Below, piece after piece: positions 16,962 to 25,335 of a DNA stretch of 44,135 nt; position 1 is the first letter of the stretch, and each line of letters opens with the position of its first letter. The DNA comes from an uncultured Pelagibacteraceae bacterium. GTDB taxonomy: Bacteria; Pseudomonadota; Alphaproteobacteria; Pelagibacterales; Pelagibacteraceae. The DNA is taken from the NCBI GenBank assembly GCA_902599665.1, contig CACKGK010000011.1, forward strand, positions 1 through 44,135, written 5' to 3'. The notes beneath the pieces are model-generated. The model searched no databases. It had not been told where the DNA came from and saw only the letters and a program-made list of their open reading frames with translations. Both the position numbers and the translations under genes were made by a program.

Positions 16962-18215
16962 ATGAGTTCAGAAACAGGAAAAATTTTAACAACTGATGGA
17001 ATTCCCTTAGAGGAAAGTCTTAAACAGGCAGAAAAGAAAAATAAAATTAAGGCCTTTCTACTAGTTGCCCCATTATTATTGTTTTTAATAATTACATACA
17101 TGATTCCAATTGGAGATATGTTTTCTAGAAGCATAGACGACAAAATGGTTACAAACATGCTTCCCAAAACTTATAAAGCAATGGAAACTTGGGATGGTAA
17201 AGAACTTCCACCAGAAGAAGTTTTTGAAGCATTTTACTTAGACTACAAAATTCTAGTTAAAAACAAAACAGCAGGAAAATTACAGACACAATTAAACTAT
17301 GAAAAAAATGGATTTAAGAGTGTTTTAAAAAAACTAGCAAGAAAACAAAAGAAATTTGAGGAGGGAAACTATAAAGAACAAATAATGAAAGTTCATAAAA
17401 GATGGAGAAATGTTGAATATTGGAGAGCAATTAAAAGAAGAGCTCCATCTTATACATATTCAAAATACCTTAAAGGTGTAGACATGTACTCCAATGAAGA
17501 TGGAAAGGTTGTTCAAGTTTCTGAGGATAGAAGAATTCATAGAATTTTATGGATAAGAACAGTTGAGGTAGCTTTTTTTGTTACTTTATTTTGTTTTTTG
17601 ATGGCTTACCCAATTGCACATTTACTGGCAACTTTGCCAATGAAATATAGTAATTTACTTATGATTTGTGTTCTTCTTCCTTTCTGGACCTCTTTACTTG
17701 TAAGAACTGCTAGTTGGATGATTTTGTTACAGCAACAAGGGATTGTGAATGATTTCTTTGTTTGGACAGGTCTTGTTGCAGACGATAACAGACCTGAGAT
17801 GATGTACAATAAAACTGGAACTTACGTAGCAATGACTCAAATACTTTTACCTTTTATGGTTTTACCTTTGTATAGTGTTATGAAAACGATCTCTCCAAGT
17901 CTTATGAGAGCTGGTAAGTCTTTAGGCGCAACTCCAGCGGTTGCATTTTTTAAAGTTTATTTTCCACTTACAATTCCAGGAATAGGAGCAGGTTGTCTAT
18001 TAGTGTTTATTTTAGCAATTGGCTATTATATTACACCAGCACTTGTTGGAGGTGCATCTGGAACACTTATTAGTAATCAAATAGCATATCATATGAAAAG
18101 TACTTTAGATTGGAGTTTTGCATCTGCAATGGGTCTGATGCTTTTAACAGGCGTGTTAGTAATTTATTGGATCTATAATAAACTTGTGGGAGTTGATAAC
18201 ATCAAATTAGGTTAA
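16962..18215 (+). CDS. ABC transporter permease, PotB type with long N-terminal loop
   Basis: The 417-residue protein is much longer than the roughly 285 residues of E. coli PotB. Membrane helix 1 lies at about 27-47; a hydrophilic, lysine-rich stretch of some 130 residues follows (about 55-185), then the standard five-helix permease core. The EAA-type ATPase-contact loop is visible around MRAGKSLGATPAVAFFKVYFPLTIPGI. By PotB topology the inserted stretch faces the periplasm. The extended form is known in alphaproteobacterial PotB relatives. The start codon directly abuts the terminator hairpin, so there is no separate Shine-Dalgarno; no later Met is suitable before helix 1. It pairs with the permease starting 2 bases after its stop. 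Confidence 0.88.
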   Translation: MSSETGKILTTDGIPLEESLKQAEKKNKIKAFLLVAPLLLFLIITYMIPIGDMFSRSIDDKMVTNMLPKTYKAMETWDGKELPPEEVFEAFYLDYKILVKNKTAGKLQTQLNYEKNGFKSVLKKLARKQKKFEEGNYKEQIMKVHKRWRNVEYWRAIKRRAPSYTYSKYLKGVDMYSNEDGKVVQVSEDRRIHRILWIRTVEVAFFVTLFCFLMAYPIAHLLATLPMKYSNLLMICVLLPFWTSLLVRTASWMILLQQQGIVNDFFVWTGLVADDNRPEMMYNKTGTYVAMTQILLPFMVLPLYSVMKTISPSLMRAGKSLGATPAVAFFKVYFPLTIPGIGAGCLLVFILAIGYYITPALVGGASGTLISNQIAYHMKSTLDWSFASAMGLMLLTGVLVIYWIYNKLVGVDNIKLG

Positions 18216-18217
18216 TT

Positions 18218-19072
18218 ATGGCATTACCAAAGTATACAGAACCGCATTATAGAATTTGGCATTACTTTTATTTATTAATATGTGGTTGTGTCTTTTTCTT
18301 TTTGATAGCTCCTTTATTTGTAATTTTTCCGTTGTCTTTTAATGCTGAGGAGTTTTTGGTTTTTTCTGATGGAATGAAAAGGTTAGATCCTGATGCATTC
18401 TCTTTAAGATGGTATAAAGACATGATTTATGGAACAAAAAATCCATGGGGTTTGGCTGCAAGAAATAGTTTTATAATTGCAATTTTTGCAACATTGGGAT
18501 CAATTATTTTAGGTACTCTTGCTGCATTAGGCTTAAGCAGTAGACATATGCCTTACAAGGGTTTGATAATGGCAATTTTAATTTCGCCAATGATAGTTCC
18601 GTTAATTATTTCTGGGGTAGCGATTTTCTTTTTCATGGCTAAGGTAGGTTTGGCAGCAACTCATTTAGGTATTATATTGGCACATATAATTCTTGGAACT
18701 CCGTTTGTGGTAATAACTGTAACTGCAACACTTTCAGGTTTTGATCACAGTATTACACGTGCTGCTTCAAGTCTTGGAAGTAGTCCATACAATACATTTA
18801 TGAAGATTACTTTACCTTTAATATTACCTGGAGTTATTTCTGGTGGTCTTTTTGCTTTTGTAACCTCTTTTGATGAGGTGGTAGTTGTATTATTCTTAGC
18901 TGGCTTAGATAATACTACAATTCCAATACAAATGTGGACAGGGCTTAGAGAACAATTAAGTCCGACAATATTAGCTGTTGCAACCTGTTTGATTATATTA
19001 TCAGTATTAATTTTATTAACTGCTGAACTTTTAAGAAGAAGATCTGAGAGGTTAAGAGGAATAAATAGATAG
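18218..19072 (+). CDS. ABC transporter permease, PotC type
   Basis: This 284-residue membrane protein has six predicted helices, as in PotC/PotI. The ATPase-contact EAA loop is present as ITRAASSLGSSPYNTFMKITLPLILPGVISG. Helix 1 (about 15-40) is followed by the periplasmic NAEEFLVFSDGMKRLDPDAFSLRWYKD segment that typifies the family (F-L-x-W-Y). It starts two bases after the PotB-like gene and forms the heterodimeric channel with it. It ends one base before the convergent thiolase gene, so the operon ends here without an obvious terminator. Confidence 0.9.
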   Translation: MALPKYTEPHYRIWHYFYLLICGCVFFFLIAPLFVIFPLSFNAEEFLVFSDGMKRLDPDAFSLRWYKDMIYGTKNPWGLAARNSFIIAIFATLGSIILGTLAALGLSSRHMPYKGLIMAILISPMIVPLIISGVAIFFFMAKVGLAATHLGIILAHIILGTPFVVITVTATLSGFDHSITRAASSLGSSPYNTFMKITLPLILPGVISGGLFAFVTSFDEVVVVLFLAGLDNTTIPIQMWTGLREQLSPTILAVATCLIILSVLILLTAELLRRRSERLRGINR

Positions 19073-19073
19073 T

Positions 19074-20198
19074 TTAATTGACACTCTCAATTACTGTTGC
19101 AATTCCCATTCCTAAACCAATACACTGAGTAGAAAGAGCGTATTTTTTATTTTCTCGTTTTAATAAATCAGCTGCTTTACCAGTAATTCTTGCACCTGTT
19201 GCACCAAGTGGATGCCCCAGGGCAAGAGCTCCACCATCTAAATTAACTTTATTTTTATCTATACCTAAATCTTTAATGCACGCTAATGATTGAGAAGCAA
19301 AAGCTTCGTTCAATTCAACAATATCAATTTGATCAGCTGACAAGTTAGCTCTCTTTAAAGCTTTTTTTGATGCACCAATTGGACCTAGACCCATGTAATC
19401 AGGGTCACAACCCTCAACAGCTGTAGATACTATTCTTCCTAAAATATTTAAATTATTTTCTCTTGCATAATTTTCCTCACAAATTAGAGTTGCCGCAGCA
19501 CCGTCTGTTAATGGTGATGAAGTTGCTGCTGTAACTGTTCCATTTTCGTCAAAAGCAAGTTTTAAACCATCTAATTTTTCCATTGTGCTATTTGGTCTAA
19601 TGTTTCCATCAGTATCGCAATCACCAATTGATACGATTTCATTCTTAAAATTCCCTTTGGTTTGTGCTTCATGTGCTTTTTGATGACTTGATATAGCAAA
19701 CTCTTGTTGTTCATTTCTTGAAATGTTATATTTTCTAGCAACATTTTCTGCAGTTGTTCCCATTGAAAAATAAACATGTGGATTATCTGTCTTACTTTCA
19801 GGGTAGGGGATTGGTTCAAAACCAGTATTTACTCTCGTCATGCTTTCTACTCCACCACAAACAAATACTTTTCCAGCACCCAATGAAATTTTACCAGCTG
19901 CAATATGAATAGCTTCCATTGATGAACCACACCATCTATCTACTGTCATGCCTGAGGTTTTAACATTCATACCACTTAGAAAAGTTGTCAACTTTCCAAT
20001 ATTAAAACTTTGTTCTCCTGTTTGAAATGCACAACCAACTACGATATCTTCAATGTCATCTTTTTTAACATTTGATTTTGATACTAAATCTTTAATTACT
20101 TCTGCTAATAGATTAACCGGTTTTGTGTCTATTAAAGCACCTTTTCTAGCCATAGTAAAAGGTGATCTTGAAAATCCTGCTATAACTGGTTTAAACAT
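19074..20198 (-). CDS. Acetyl-CoA acyltransferase (thiolase), FadA/PcaF-like
   Basis: At 374 residues this is a complete, slightly short thiolase. The nucleophile is Cys90 (VDRWCGSS), with the NEAFA motif at 297-301, His329 (GGALALGHPLGATGAR) and the acid/base Cys359 (QCIGLGMG). It cleaves 3-ketoacyl-CoA with CoA, or condenses acyl-CoAs. In position it is the last gene of the minus-strand catabolic operon, 15 bases after the DmdA-like gene, suggesting the pathway ends in acyl-CoA units. The FadN-type partner is at 32808-35030, 13 kb away. Biosynthetic and degradative thiolases cannot be separated with certainty by eye, but the degradative type seems more likely. Confidence 0.9.
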   Translation of the reverse strand: MFKPVIAGFSRSPFTMARKGALIDTKPVNLLAEVIKDLVSKSNVKKDDIEDIVVGCAFQTGEQSFNIGKLTTFLSGMNVKTSGMTVDRWCGSSMEAIHIAAGKISLGAGKVFVCGGVESMTRVNTGFEPIPYPESKTDNPHVYFSMGTTAENVARKYNISRNEQQEFAISSHQKAHEAQTKGNFKNEIVSIGDCDTDGNIRPNSTMEKLDGLKLAFDENGTVTAATSSPLTDGAAATLICEENYARENNLNILGRIVSTAVEGCDPDYMGLGPIGASKKALKRANLSADQIDIVELNEAFASQSLACIKDLGIDKNKVNLDGGALALGHPLGATGARITGKAADLLKRENKKYALSTQCIGLGMGIATVIESVN

Positions 20199-20213
20199 AA
20201 TTTAAATATAAGG

Positions 20214-21380
20214 TTAATCAGGAAATGGTAAAGAAGTTATAATGCCTTTTCTGTTTTTTCCATTAAAAGTGTTTATAAAAACTTCATTCCCCAAATCCCA
20301 AAAATCTCTATTTATCATTGATAAACCTATATTTTTCTTAATTCTTGGGGAATAAATTCCGGAAGCAATTTGTCCAATCTTTTTATTGTTTTTTGAGTAT
20401 ACCGGCAAAGGAACTCCTGTTGGTTTACAGGGTTCACCATCAAAAATTATTCCTCTCATCTGTTGTTTAATTCCTTCAGATTGGATCTTTCTCAAAGCAT
20501 GTTTTCCAATAAAATCATGATCATCTTCTTGTTTACAATATTTCTCTAGATTGCATTCTAGTGGATTATTTTCTCTAGTGAAATCATTGCCATAGGACAT
20601 AAGTCCTGCCTCAATTCTATCAATGAGGTTTGGACATCCTGGAGATATATTAAATTTTTGACCATTATCCCAAACAATATCCCAAAGCTTTTCACCAAGT
20701 TCAATTTCATTAAAATGAGTTTCAAATCCTTTGAAATAAATTTCAAAACCATCTTGCTTGCTATAACCTGACCTCGCGATTATTTGTTTTGTACCTAAAA
20801 AGTCAAAAACTTTAAAATTGAAAAATTTTAATTTTTTTATGTCTTCACCAAATATTGAAACCAAAAGGTCTTCGGATTTTGGGCCTTGAATAGCCAATGG
20901 ATAAACATCTGGCTCTACTATTTCAACATTATATCCAGAACCTAATGCAATACCTTTTGCCCATAGAAGAATATCTGAGTCAGCTATTGAAATCCAAAAC
21001 ATATCATCGTCTAGTTTAAGTAAAACAGGATCATTAATCATTCCTGCGGTCTCATCTATTATTGGAATATAAAAACATTTTCCAGTTTCCATTTTTTTTA
21101 TTGAGCGAGGTGTCATTTTTTGTACAAGTTTTGCTGCATCAGGACCTGAGATTTGTACTTGTCTTTGGCAAGATACATCCCAGACCTGAACTTCCTTTCT
21201 TAAATGCCAGTAATCTTCCTCAACTGAGTTTTTAAATCCTTTTGGTAACAACATGTGGTTTACAACGGTAAAATCTGACACGCCACATTCTTCAACCTTA
21301 TTAGTAAATGGAGTACGCCTTATACGTCTTGACATATTTAATTTAATATTTTTTTGATGTATTAAATTTTCACCACTCAT
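20214..21380 (-). CDS. DmdA-like (GcvT-family) tetrahydrofolate-dependent demethylase
   Basis: This 388-residue protein belongs to the GcvT superfamily and is closest in appearance to DMSP demethylase DmdA: the start SRRIRRTPFTNKVEECGV, NHMLLP, VQVWDVSCQRQVQISGPDA and LVQKMTPR match the DmdA pattern, as do YGNDFTRENNPLEC and GCPNLIDRIEAGL. DmdA moves a methyl from DMSP to tetrahydrofolate, giving methylmercaptopropionate. Where I recall a Trp in DmdA (RSGWSKQ), this protein has Tyr (RSGYSKQ), so another substrate is possible. No dmdB, dmdC or dmdD is beside it. A paralogous, more distant GcvT-family gene lies at 25336-26553 in the same operon. Start chosen at the first ATG, giving a short extra N-terminus. 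Confidence 0.75.
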   Translation of the reverse strand: MSGENLIHQKNIKLNMSRRIRRTPFTNKVEECGVSDFTVVNHMLLPKGFKNSVEEDYWHLRKEVQVWDVSCQRQVQISGPDAAKLVQKMTPRSIKKMETGKCFYIPIIDETAGMINDPVLLKLDDDMFWISIADSDILLWAKGIALGSGYNVEIVEPDVYPLAIQGPKSEDLLVSIFGEDIKKLKFFNFKVFDFLGTKQIIARSGYSKQDGFEIYFKGFETHFNEIELGEKLWDIVWDNGQKFNISPGCPNLIDRIEAGLMSYGNDFTRENNPLECNLEKYCKQEDDHDFIGKHALRKIQSEGIKQQMRGIIFDGEPCKPTGVPLPVYSKNNKKIGQIASGIYSPRIKKNIGLSMINRDFWDLGNEVFINTFNGKNRKGIITSLPFPD

Positions 21381-21381
21381 T

Positions 21382-21717
21382 CTATTTTGACCACCACACA
21401 GTGTAGCTATTTTTAGAAATTATTATGGGTATATGATATTTTTTATTATTATCTTCCATTTTAAATTTAATATTTATTTCAGAAATAATTCTTTTCTCAG
21501 AAAAATAATCCCCAGTTTTGCAAATCATTTCATATTCGCACTTGGTATCATCATCACTTAGATCAAATTCTTTATGTATTCTACCACCATCATCAGATTT
21601 ACTTTCACAGAAAATTTCTTTATCTCCATTTTTTTTTATTTGATAAATTATTACATCAATATTCCCAGCATGAGATCCATTAGTAGCATCTAATAAGTGT
21701 GATGAAAATATTGCCAT
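21382..21717 (-). CDS. Diverged 5-hydroxyisourate hydrolase / transthyretin-like protein
   Basis: At 111 residues it has the size and strand order of HIU hydrolases. Conserved parts are SSHLLDATNGSHAGNI (catalytic-type His7), DGGR with Arg46, the strand TGDYFSEK and KYHIPIIIS with His95. These three residues match the HIUase catalytic His, Arg and His. The C-terminal signature YRGS that closes the HIUase active site is missing; the protein ends YTVWWSK. HIUase opens the ring of 5-hydroxyisourate in urate breakdown, but no urate oxidase or OHCU decarboxylase is present, so this may hydrolyse a different cyclic amide. It is packed between the DmdA-like and TPP-enzyme genes with 1-base gaps, suggesting a coupled role. 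Confidence 0.72.
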   Translation of the reverse strand: MAIFSSHLLDATNGSHAGNIDVIIYQIKKNGDKEIFCESKSDDGGRIHKEFDLSDDDTKCEYEMICKTGDYFSEKRIISEINIKFKMEDNNKKYHIPIIISKNSYTVWWSK

Positions 21718-21718
21718 T

Positions 21719-23461
21719 TTATTCTATTGATGACTTTTCTCTTTTGCTTGCAACTGCAGAGACTATTGGGCTTAATACTGGTTTTGCTTTAACATTTACA
21801 CATGCAGGTTTTCCACTTTCCATTGCCCTTTTAAGTGCCGGTGCTAGCTCTTCTCTTTTATTAACTAATTCTCCATACCCTCCAAAACCCTCAAAAATCT
21901 TATGAAATGGGATGTCTCTAAAATCAGTTGCAACACTTTTTCCACTTTTAAATAATCTTTCTTGTTGTTGTCCAATTGAGGCCAATCCACCATTATTATC
22001 AATTACAACAGTAATAGGTTTTTTTTCATAAAATACACTTTCAATAGACATACCTCCTGATAAAAACGCACCATCTCCACTTATAAGAACAACATTTGAA
22101 TCTGGATTATGATTTTTGGCAGATAAAGCAAACGAAACACCAACACCTAACATACTAAATGTTCCAGGATGTAAGATGCCTTTTAATTTTTTACCTTTTG
22201 CACCTGCAATATTAATTGCAATTTCTGACCAGAAATGTGTATTTCCTCCATCTATAACAAGCCAGTCATTTTCGCCCATTGCTTCTTGGACATCTAATGA
22301 AAGTTGTAGAGGATGGATTTTCCCTCCATTTTTTTTTGATGCCTCAGCCTCTATCTCTAAGTCTTTCAAGGATTTATCTACCCATTCTTTTTTCTTTTTT
22401 TTGTTTTCTTCGAACCAAGTTGTGTCTAAAGTCCACTTATTATTTTTCTTTAAATTAGATAATGTATCTAGAAAAACACCAGGATCACTCAGTAAACAAA
22501 AATCAGCTGCTCTATTAAGTTCTACTTCCTCATGAGAACCATTTATACAAACTAACTTTGATGATTTAGGTATAAAAGGTGGATTTCCAAAATTCATTTG
22601 ATTGTCTAAACGCGCCCCAACTACAAGTACTAAATCTGAATTTTGTAGTGCATATTCTGAGGGAGGATATTGGTGTATATCCGCCAAACCCATATAAGCA
22701 TTTGCTTCCTCACCTAATAATTTTTGATGATATGGGACATTAAAAATTGGTATATTTAAATTATTACCAGCTGCTTCAAGATTTTTTTCTGAATGCGACC
22801 ACCAAACTCCATGACCACCTATTATAATTGGTTTTTTAGCATTACAAGCAAGTTCTAAAACTTCTGATAGAGAATTTGGATCTGGCCAAGCTTTTGCTAA
22901 AGGTTTAGCTTTATGAGAAAATGGTCTTTCTTCTAATCCTACTTCTTCTGCAAAAGATGAAAACATTATATCTACTGGAAGACTAAGATGTACTGCACCT
23001 GGATAACCGTTGGTGGCAATGTGATATGCTTTGTCGACAAATTCTCTTATTCTAGTTCCATCGGTAATGCTTGCACTGTATTTTGTTAAAGGGGCTGCAA
23101 TTGAAACATCATCTATTTCTTTAAAACCACCTGAACCTTGCCTTTTAAGGCTGCTTGAACCTGTAATATAAATAACAGGACTTCTCTCACCCCAAGCCTC
23201 CATCATAGAGGGAACTGCGTTTGTAAATCCCTCTGGTCCAACTAAGCATACTGATGGTTTACGAGTAATTCTTGTATTGCCATCTGCTAAATGACCTGCA
23301 ATTTGTTCATGAGGAGTATTTATCACTTCAATTTGACACTCAGCAAATCCTTCAATTGCTGGATTACAAAAACCTCCCGCAAGAGTAAAAACTTTACTAA
23401 TTCCCTTATCTTTTAGAGCTCTAGCTAATAACGCTCCACCTCTAATTTTATTCTCAGCCAT
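21719..23461 (-). CDS. Thiamine-pyrophosphate-dependent enzyme, acetolactate-synthase-like
   Basis: This 580-residue protein has the three-domain layout of TPP enzymes: N-terminal pyrimidine-binding domain with the activating Glu52 (TPHEQIAGHLADG), a central domain, and the C-terminal PP domain with GDG at 462-464 and NN at 489-490, the expected GDG-x24-28-NN spacing. The family covers acetolactate synthase, oxalyl-CoA decarboxylase, 2-hydroxyacyl-CoA lyase, benzoylformate decarboxylase and others. There is no regulatory subunit gene nearby, arguing against biosynthetic acetolactate synthase. The next gene upstream in the operon, with no gap, is an FMN alpha-hydroxyacid oxidase whose 2-oxo acid product would be a natural substrate for such a decarboxylase or lyase. 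The reaction is inferred only. Confidence 0.82.
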   Translation of the reverse strand: MAENKIRGGALLARALKDKGISKVFTLAGGFCNPAIEGFAECQIEVINTPHEQIAGHLADGNTRITRKPSVCLVGPEGFTNAVPSMMEAWGERSPVIYITGSSSLKRQGSGGFKEIDDVSIAAPLTKYSASITDGTRIREFVDKAYHIATNGYPGAVHLSLPVDIMFSSFAEEVGLEERPFSHKAKPLAKAWPDPNSLSEVLELACNAKKPIIIGGHGVWWSHSEKNLEAAGNNLNIPIFNVPYHQKLLGEEANAYMGLADIHQYPPSEYALQNSDLVLVVGARLDNQMNFGNPPFIPKSSKLVCINGSHEEVELNRAADFCLLSDPGVFLDTLSNLKKNNKWTLDTTWFEENKKKKKEWVDKSLKDLEIEAEASKKNGGKIHPLQLSLDVQEAMGENDWLVIDGGNTHFWSEIAINIAGAKGKKLKGILHPGTFSMLGVGVSFALSAKNHNPDSNVVLISGDGAFLSGGMSIESVFYEKKPITVVIDNNGGLASIGQQQERLFKSGKSVATDFRDIPFHKIFEGFGGYGELVNKREELAPALKRAMESGKPACVNVKAKPVLSPIVSAVASKREKSSIE

Positions 23462-24625
23462 CTAGTAGTTTACCTTATTAATAGTATTATCTATTACTAT
23501 CTCAGATGTTACATCATTAATATCATTTAATCCAACTAACCCTAGAGTGGTACTAACTTCTTCTTTTATAATCTCTACTATTCTTCTCAATCCTTTTTTT
23601 CCATCTGCTCCCATTGCATACATAACGGGTCTTCCAATCATTGTATAATCTGCACCAAACGCAAGCGCTCTTACTATATCACTTCCACTTCTTATCCCAC
23701 TATCAAAGATTAAAGGAAAATTACTTCCAACCGATTTTCTAATTAGTGGAAGCATATTTATCGCTGCTGTAGCACTGTCTAATTGTCTACCTCCATGGTT
23801 TGAAACTTGAATAGCATCCGCACCAGCTTCTTTTATTTTTATTGCGTCATCAGGAGACATTACTCCCTTAACAATAAGTTTGCCTTTCCATTTATCCCTT
23901 ACTCTTTTAAGTGTATTCCAATCAGTAGAACCTCTACTTTCTTTTCTTTTAAAAATTCCATCTCCACTTTTTGATGTTACATAATTCATAGGCTTAGGAA
24001 TTCCACTCATTAAAGTTGATAGAGACCAAGTTGGATGAGTTGCAAAATCAAAAAATTGTTTTGGACCTATCTTAAAAGGATAAGAGAAACCATTTTTGTC
24101 ATCTCTGGTTCTTCTAGATAAAACTGGCACATCCACAGTTAAAATTGCTACCTCGTAACCAGTATTTTTTGCTCTTTCCAAAAGCTCCATCACGAAATTT
24201 TCATCTTGGAAAATATATAACTGCATCCAAGAATGACCTTCTGAGAGTTCATACATATTTTCTAATGTTGTAGTAGAGGCCATAGAAACAGAAGTTGGAA
24301 TATTATTTCTTGCACTTTCAGCGGCTAACATAGAATCTGCTCCCGGCCAAGACAAATTAGTCATTCCCATAGGAGCAAAACCAAATGGAAAATTAAATTC
24401 ATATCCTAAAACCTTTTTTTTAAGTGATCTTTTTTCAACGTTTCTTAAAACTTTAGGCTCTAGTCTTATTTGGTCAAGAGCAATACTGTTGATTTCAGCA
24501 AGTTTCTCATCTCCAGACGCACCATCAATAAAATCAAAAACTAATTTGGGAAGACGTTTACGTGATAATTCTCTTGCATCTTTTATGCTAAAGATTTTTT
24601 GACTTGGTAAAATATTATCACTCAT
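23462..24625 (-). CDS. FMN-dependent alpha-hydroxyacid dehydrogenase/oxidase (LldD/glycolate oxidase family)
   Basis: The 387-residue length is typical. Catalytic His277 and Arg280 lie in SNHGGRQLDS, the FMN-phosphate loop is FDSGIRSGSDIVRALAFGAD, Lys253 sits in IVKGVMSPDDA, and Tyr137 is in WMQLYIF. The family oxidises L-2-hydroxy acids such as lactate, glycolate and mandelate to 2-oxo acids, passing electrons to oxygen or the quinone pool. It directly abuts the TPP-enzyme gene and overlaps the S51 peptidase gene by 8 bases. Compared with membrane LldD, the substrate loop is not strongly hydrophobic, so cytosolic oxidase and membrane dehydrogenase are both possible. Confidence 0.87.
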   Translation of the reverse strand: MSDNILPSQKIFSIKDARELSRKRLPKLVFDFIDGASGDEKLAEINSIALDQIRLEPKVLRNVEKRSLKKKVLGYEFNFPFGFAPMGMTNLSWPGADSMLAAESARNNIPTSVSMASTTTLENMYELSEGHSWMQLYIFQDENFVMELLERAKNTGYEVAILTVDVPVLSRRTRDDKNGFSYPFKIGPKQFFDFATHPTWSLSTLMSGIPKPMNYVTSKSGDGIFKRKESRGSTDWNTLKRVRDKWKGKLIVKGVMSPDDAIKIKEAGADAIQVSNHGGRQLDSATAAINMLPLIRKSVGSNFPLIFDSGIRSGSDIVRALAFGADYTMIGRPVMYAMGADGKKGLRRIVEIIKEEVSTTLGLVGLNDINDVTSEIVIDNTINKVNY

Positions 24626-25310
24626 TATTAATTTTAATGTATTCTTTTAAGTTAAATTGTTTATTTTGATTAACAAAATAAGCATTATGACCTTTTCTAG
24701 AAGAATAAACCTCTGTTGGTTTTCCGTCAATAAAAAGTACCGCAACACCATCATCAACAGCAATACCATCTGGTAAAGTTTTGTTTTTAATATTTTCTCT
24801 ATATTTTTCCGCTCTTTTTGAGTCCGAATAATGTGGTGTAAAACTTCCGGTTAATAATCCAATGCCATTCATAGATTTAAATCCAGGTCCATCTGAGTCA
24901 GTCAGAAAGCAATCGAACCAACACGCGGCACCAGCACTTACACCTGATAGAATTATACCAGAATTATAAACTTCTTTGAAAAGACCAATTAAATTATTTT
25001 CTTTCCAATATTTCAGCATGAATTTTGTATTTCCACCACCAACGTAAACCACATCAAGATTTGAAAGCCAATTTTCAAAACCTTTTACGCTAGAGATAAG
25101 ATTAAAGTGAGACACATTTAAACCTGAAACTTCAAACCTTTTGTAAAAGAGCTTAGTTTTGCTTGAGTCATCGTTACTAGCGGTCGGTAAAAATCCTAAT
25201 GAGCAATTTTTTTTGTTGATACAGTCTAAAATGAATTGTTCCTGATCATCATCTTGGTTATGAGTAAACCCTCCACCTCCAATAGTAATTATTTTTTTTT
25301 TGATCTTCAC
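24618..25310 (-). CDS. S51-family peptidase (PepE/cyanophycinase-like)
   Basis: This 230-residue protein has the class I glutamine-amidotransferase-like fold of peptidase family S51. The nucleophile is Ser125 in GVSAGA, preceded by GGGNTKFML, with His160 in TPHYSDS as likely general base. S51 includes the Asp-dipeptidase PepE and cyanophycinase, which act on aspartyl bonds. There is no signal peptide, so it is cytosolic. It is second in the minus-strand operon, 25 bases after the GcvT-family gene and overlapping the FMN oxidase gene by 8 bases. Given the adjacent peptide-type ABC importer, a role in trimming an imported aspartyl or similar amide conjugate is conceivable but unproven. Confidence 0.8.
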   Translation of the reverse strand: MKIKKKIITIGGGGFTHNQDDDQEQFILDCINKKNCSLGFLPTASNDDSSKTKLFYKRFEVSGLNVSHFNLISSVKGFENWLSNLDVVYVGGGNTKFMLKYWKENNLIGLFKEVYNSGIILSGVSAGAACWFDCFLTDSDGPGFKSMNGIGLLTGSFTPHYSDSKRAEKYRENIKNKTLPDGIAVDDGVAVLFIDGKPTEVYSSRKGHNAYFVNQNKQFNLKEYIKINNE

Positions 25311-25335
25311 TAATTATATTTTTAACAATTAAAGC

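Noticed and set aside
22116-22535. Plus-strand open frame of 139 codons
   Set aside because: It is antisense to the TPP-enzyme gene and its translation is Phe/Ser-rich as expected from the complement of Lys/Glu-rich coding sequence.
21719-23461. Biosynthetic acetolactate synthase (IlvB)
   Set aside because: No IlvN regulatory subunit or branched-chain genes adjoin it, and the gene sits in a catabolic operon.
24618-25310. Cyanophycinase as a firm call
   Set aside because: The S51 fold is clear, but no cyanophycin synthetase is present and dipeptidase-type members share the same motifs.
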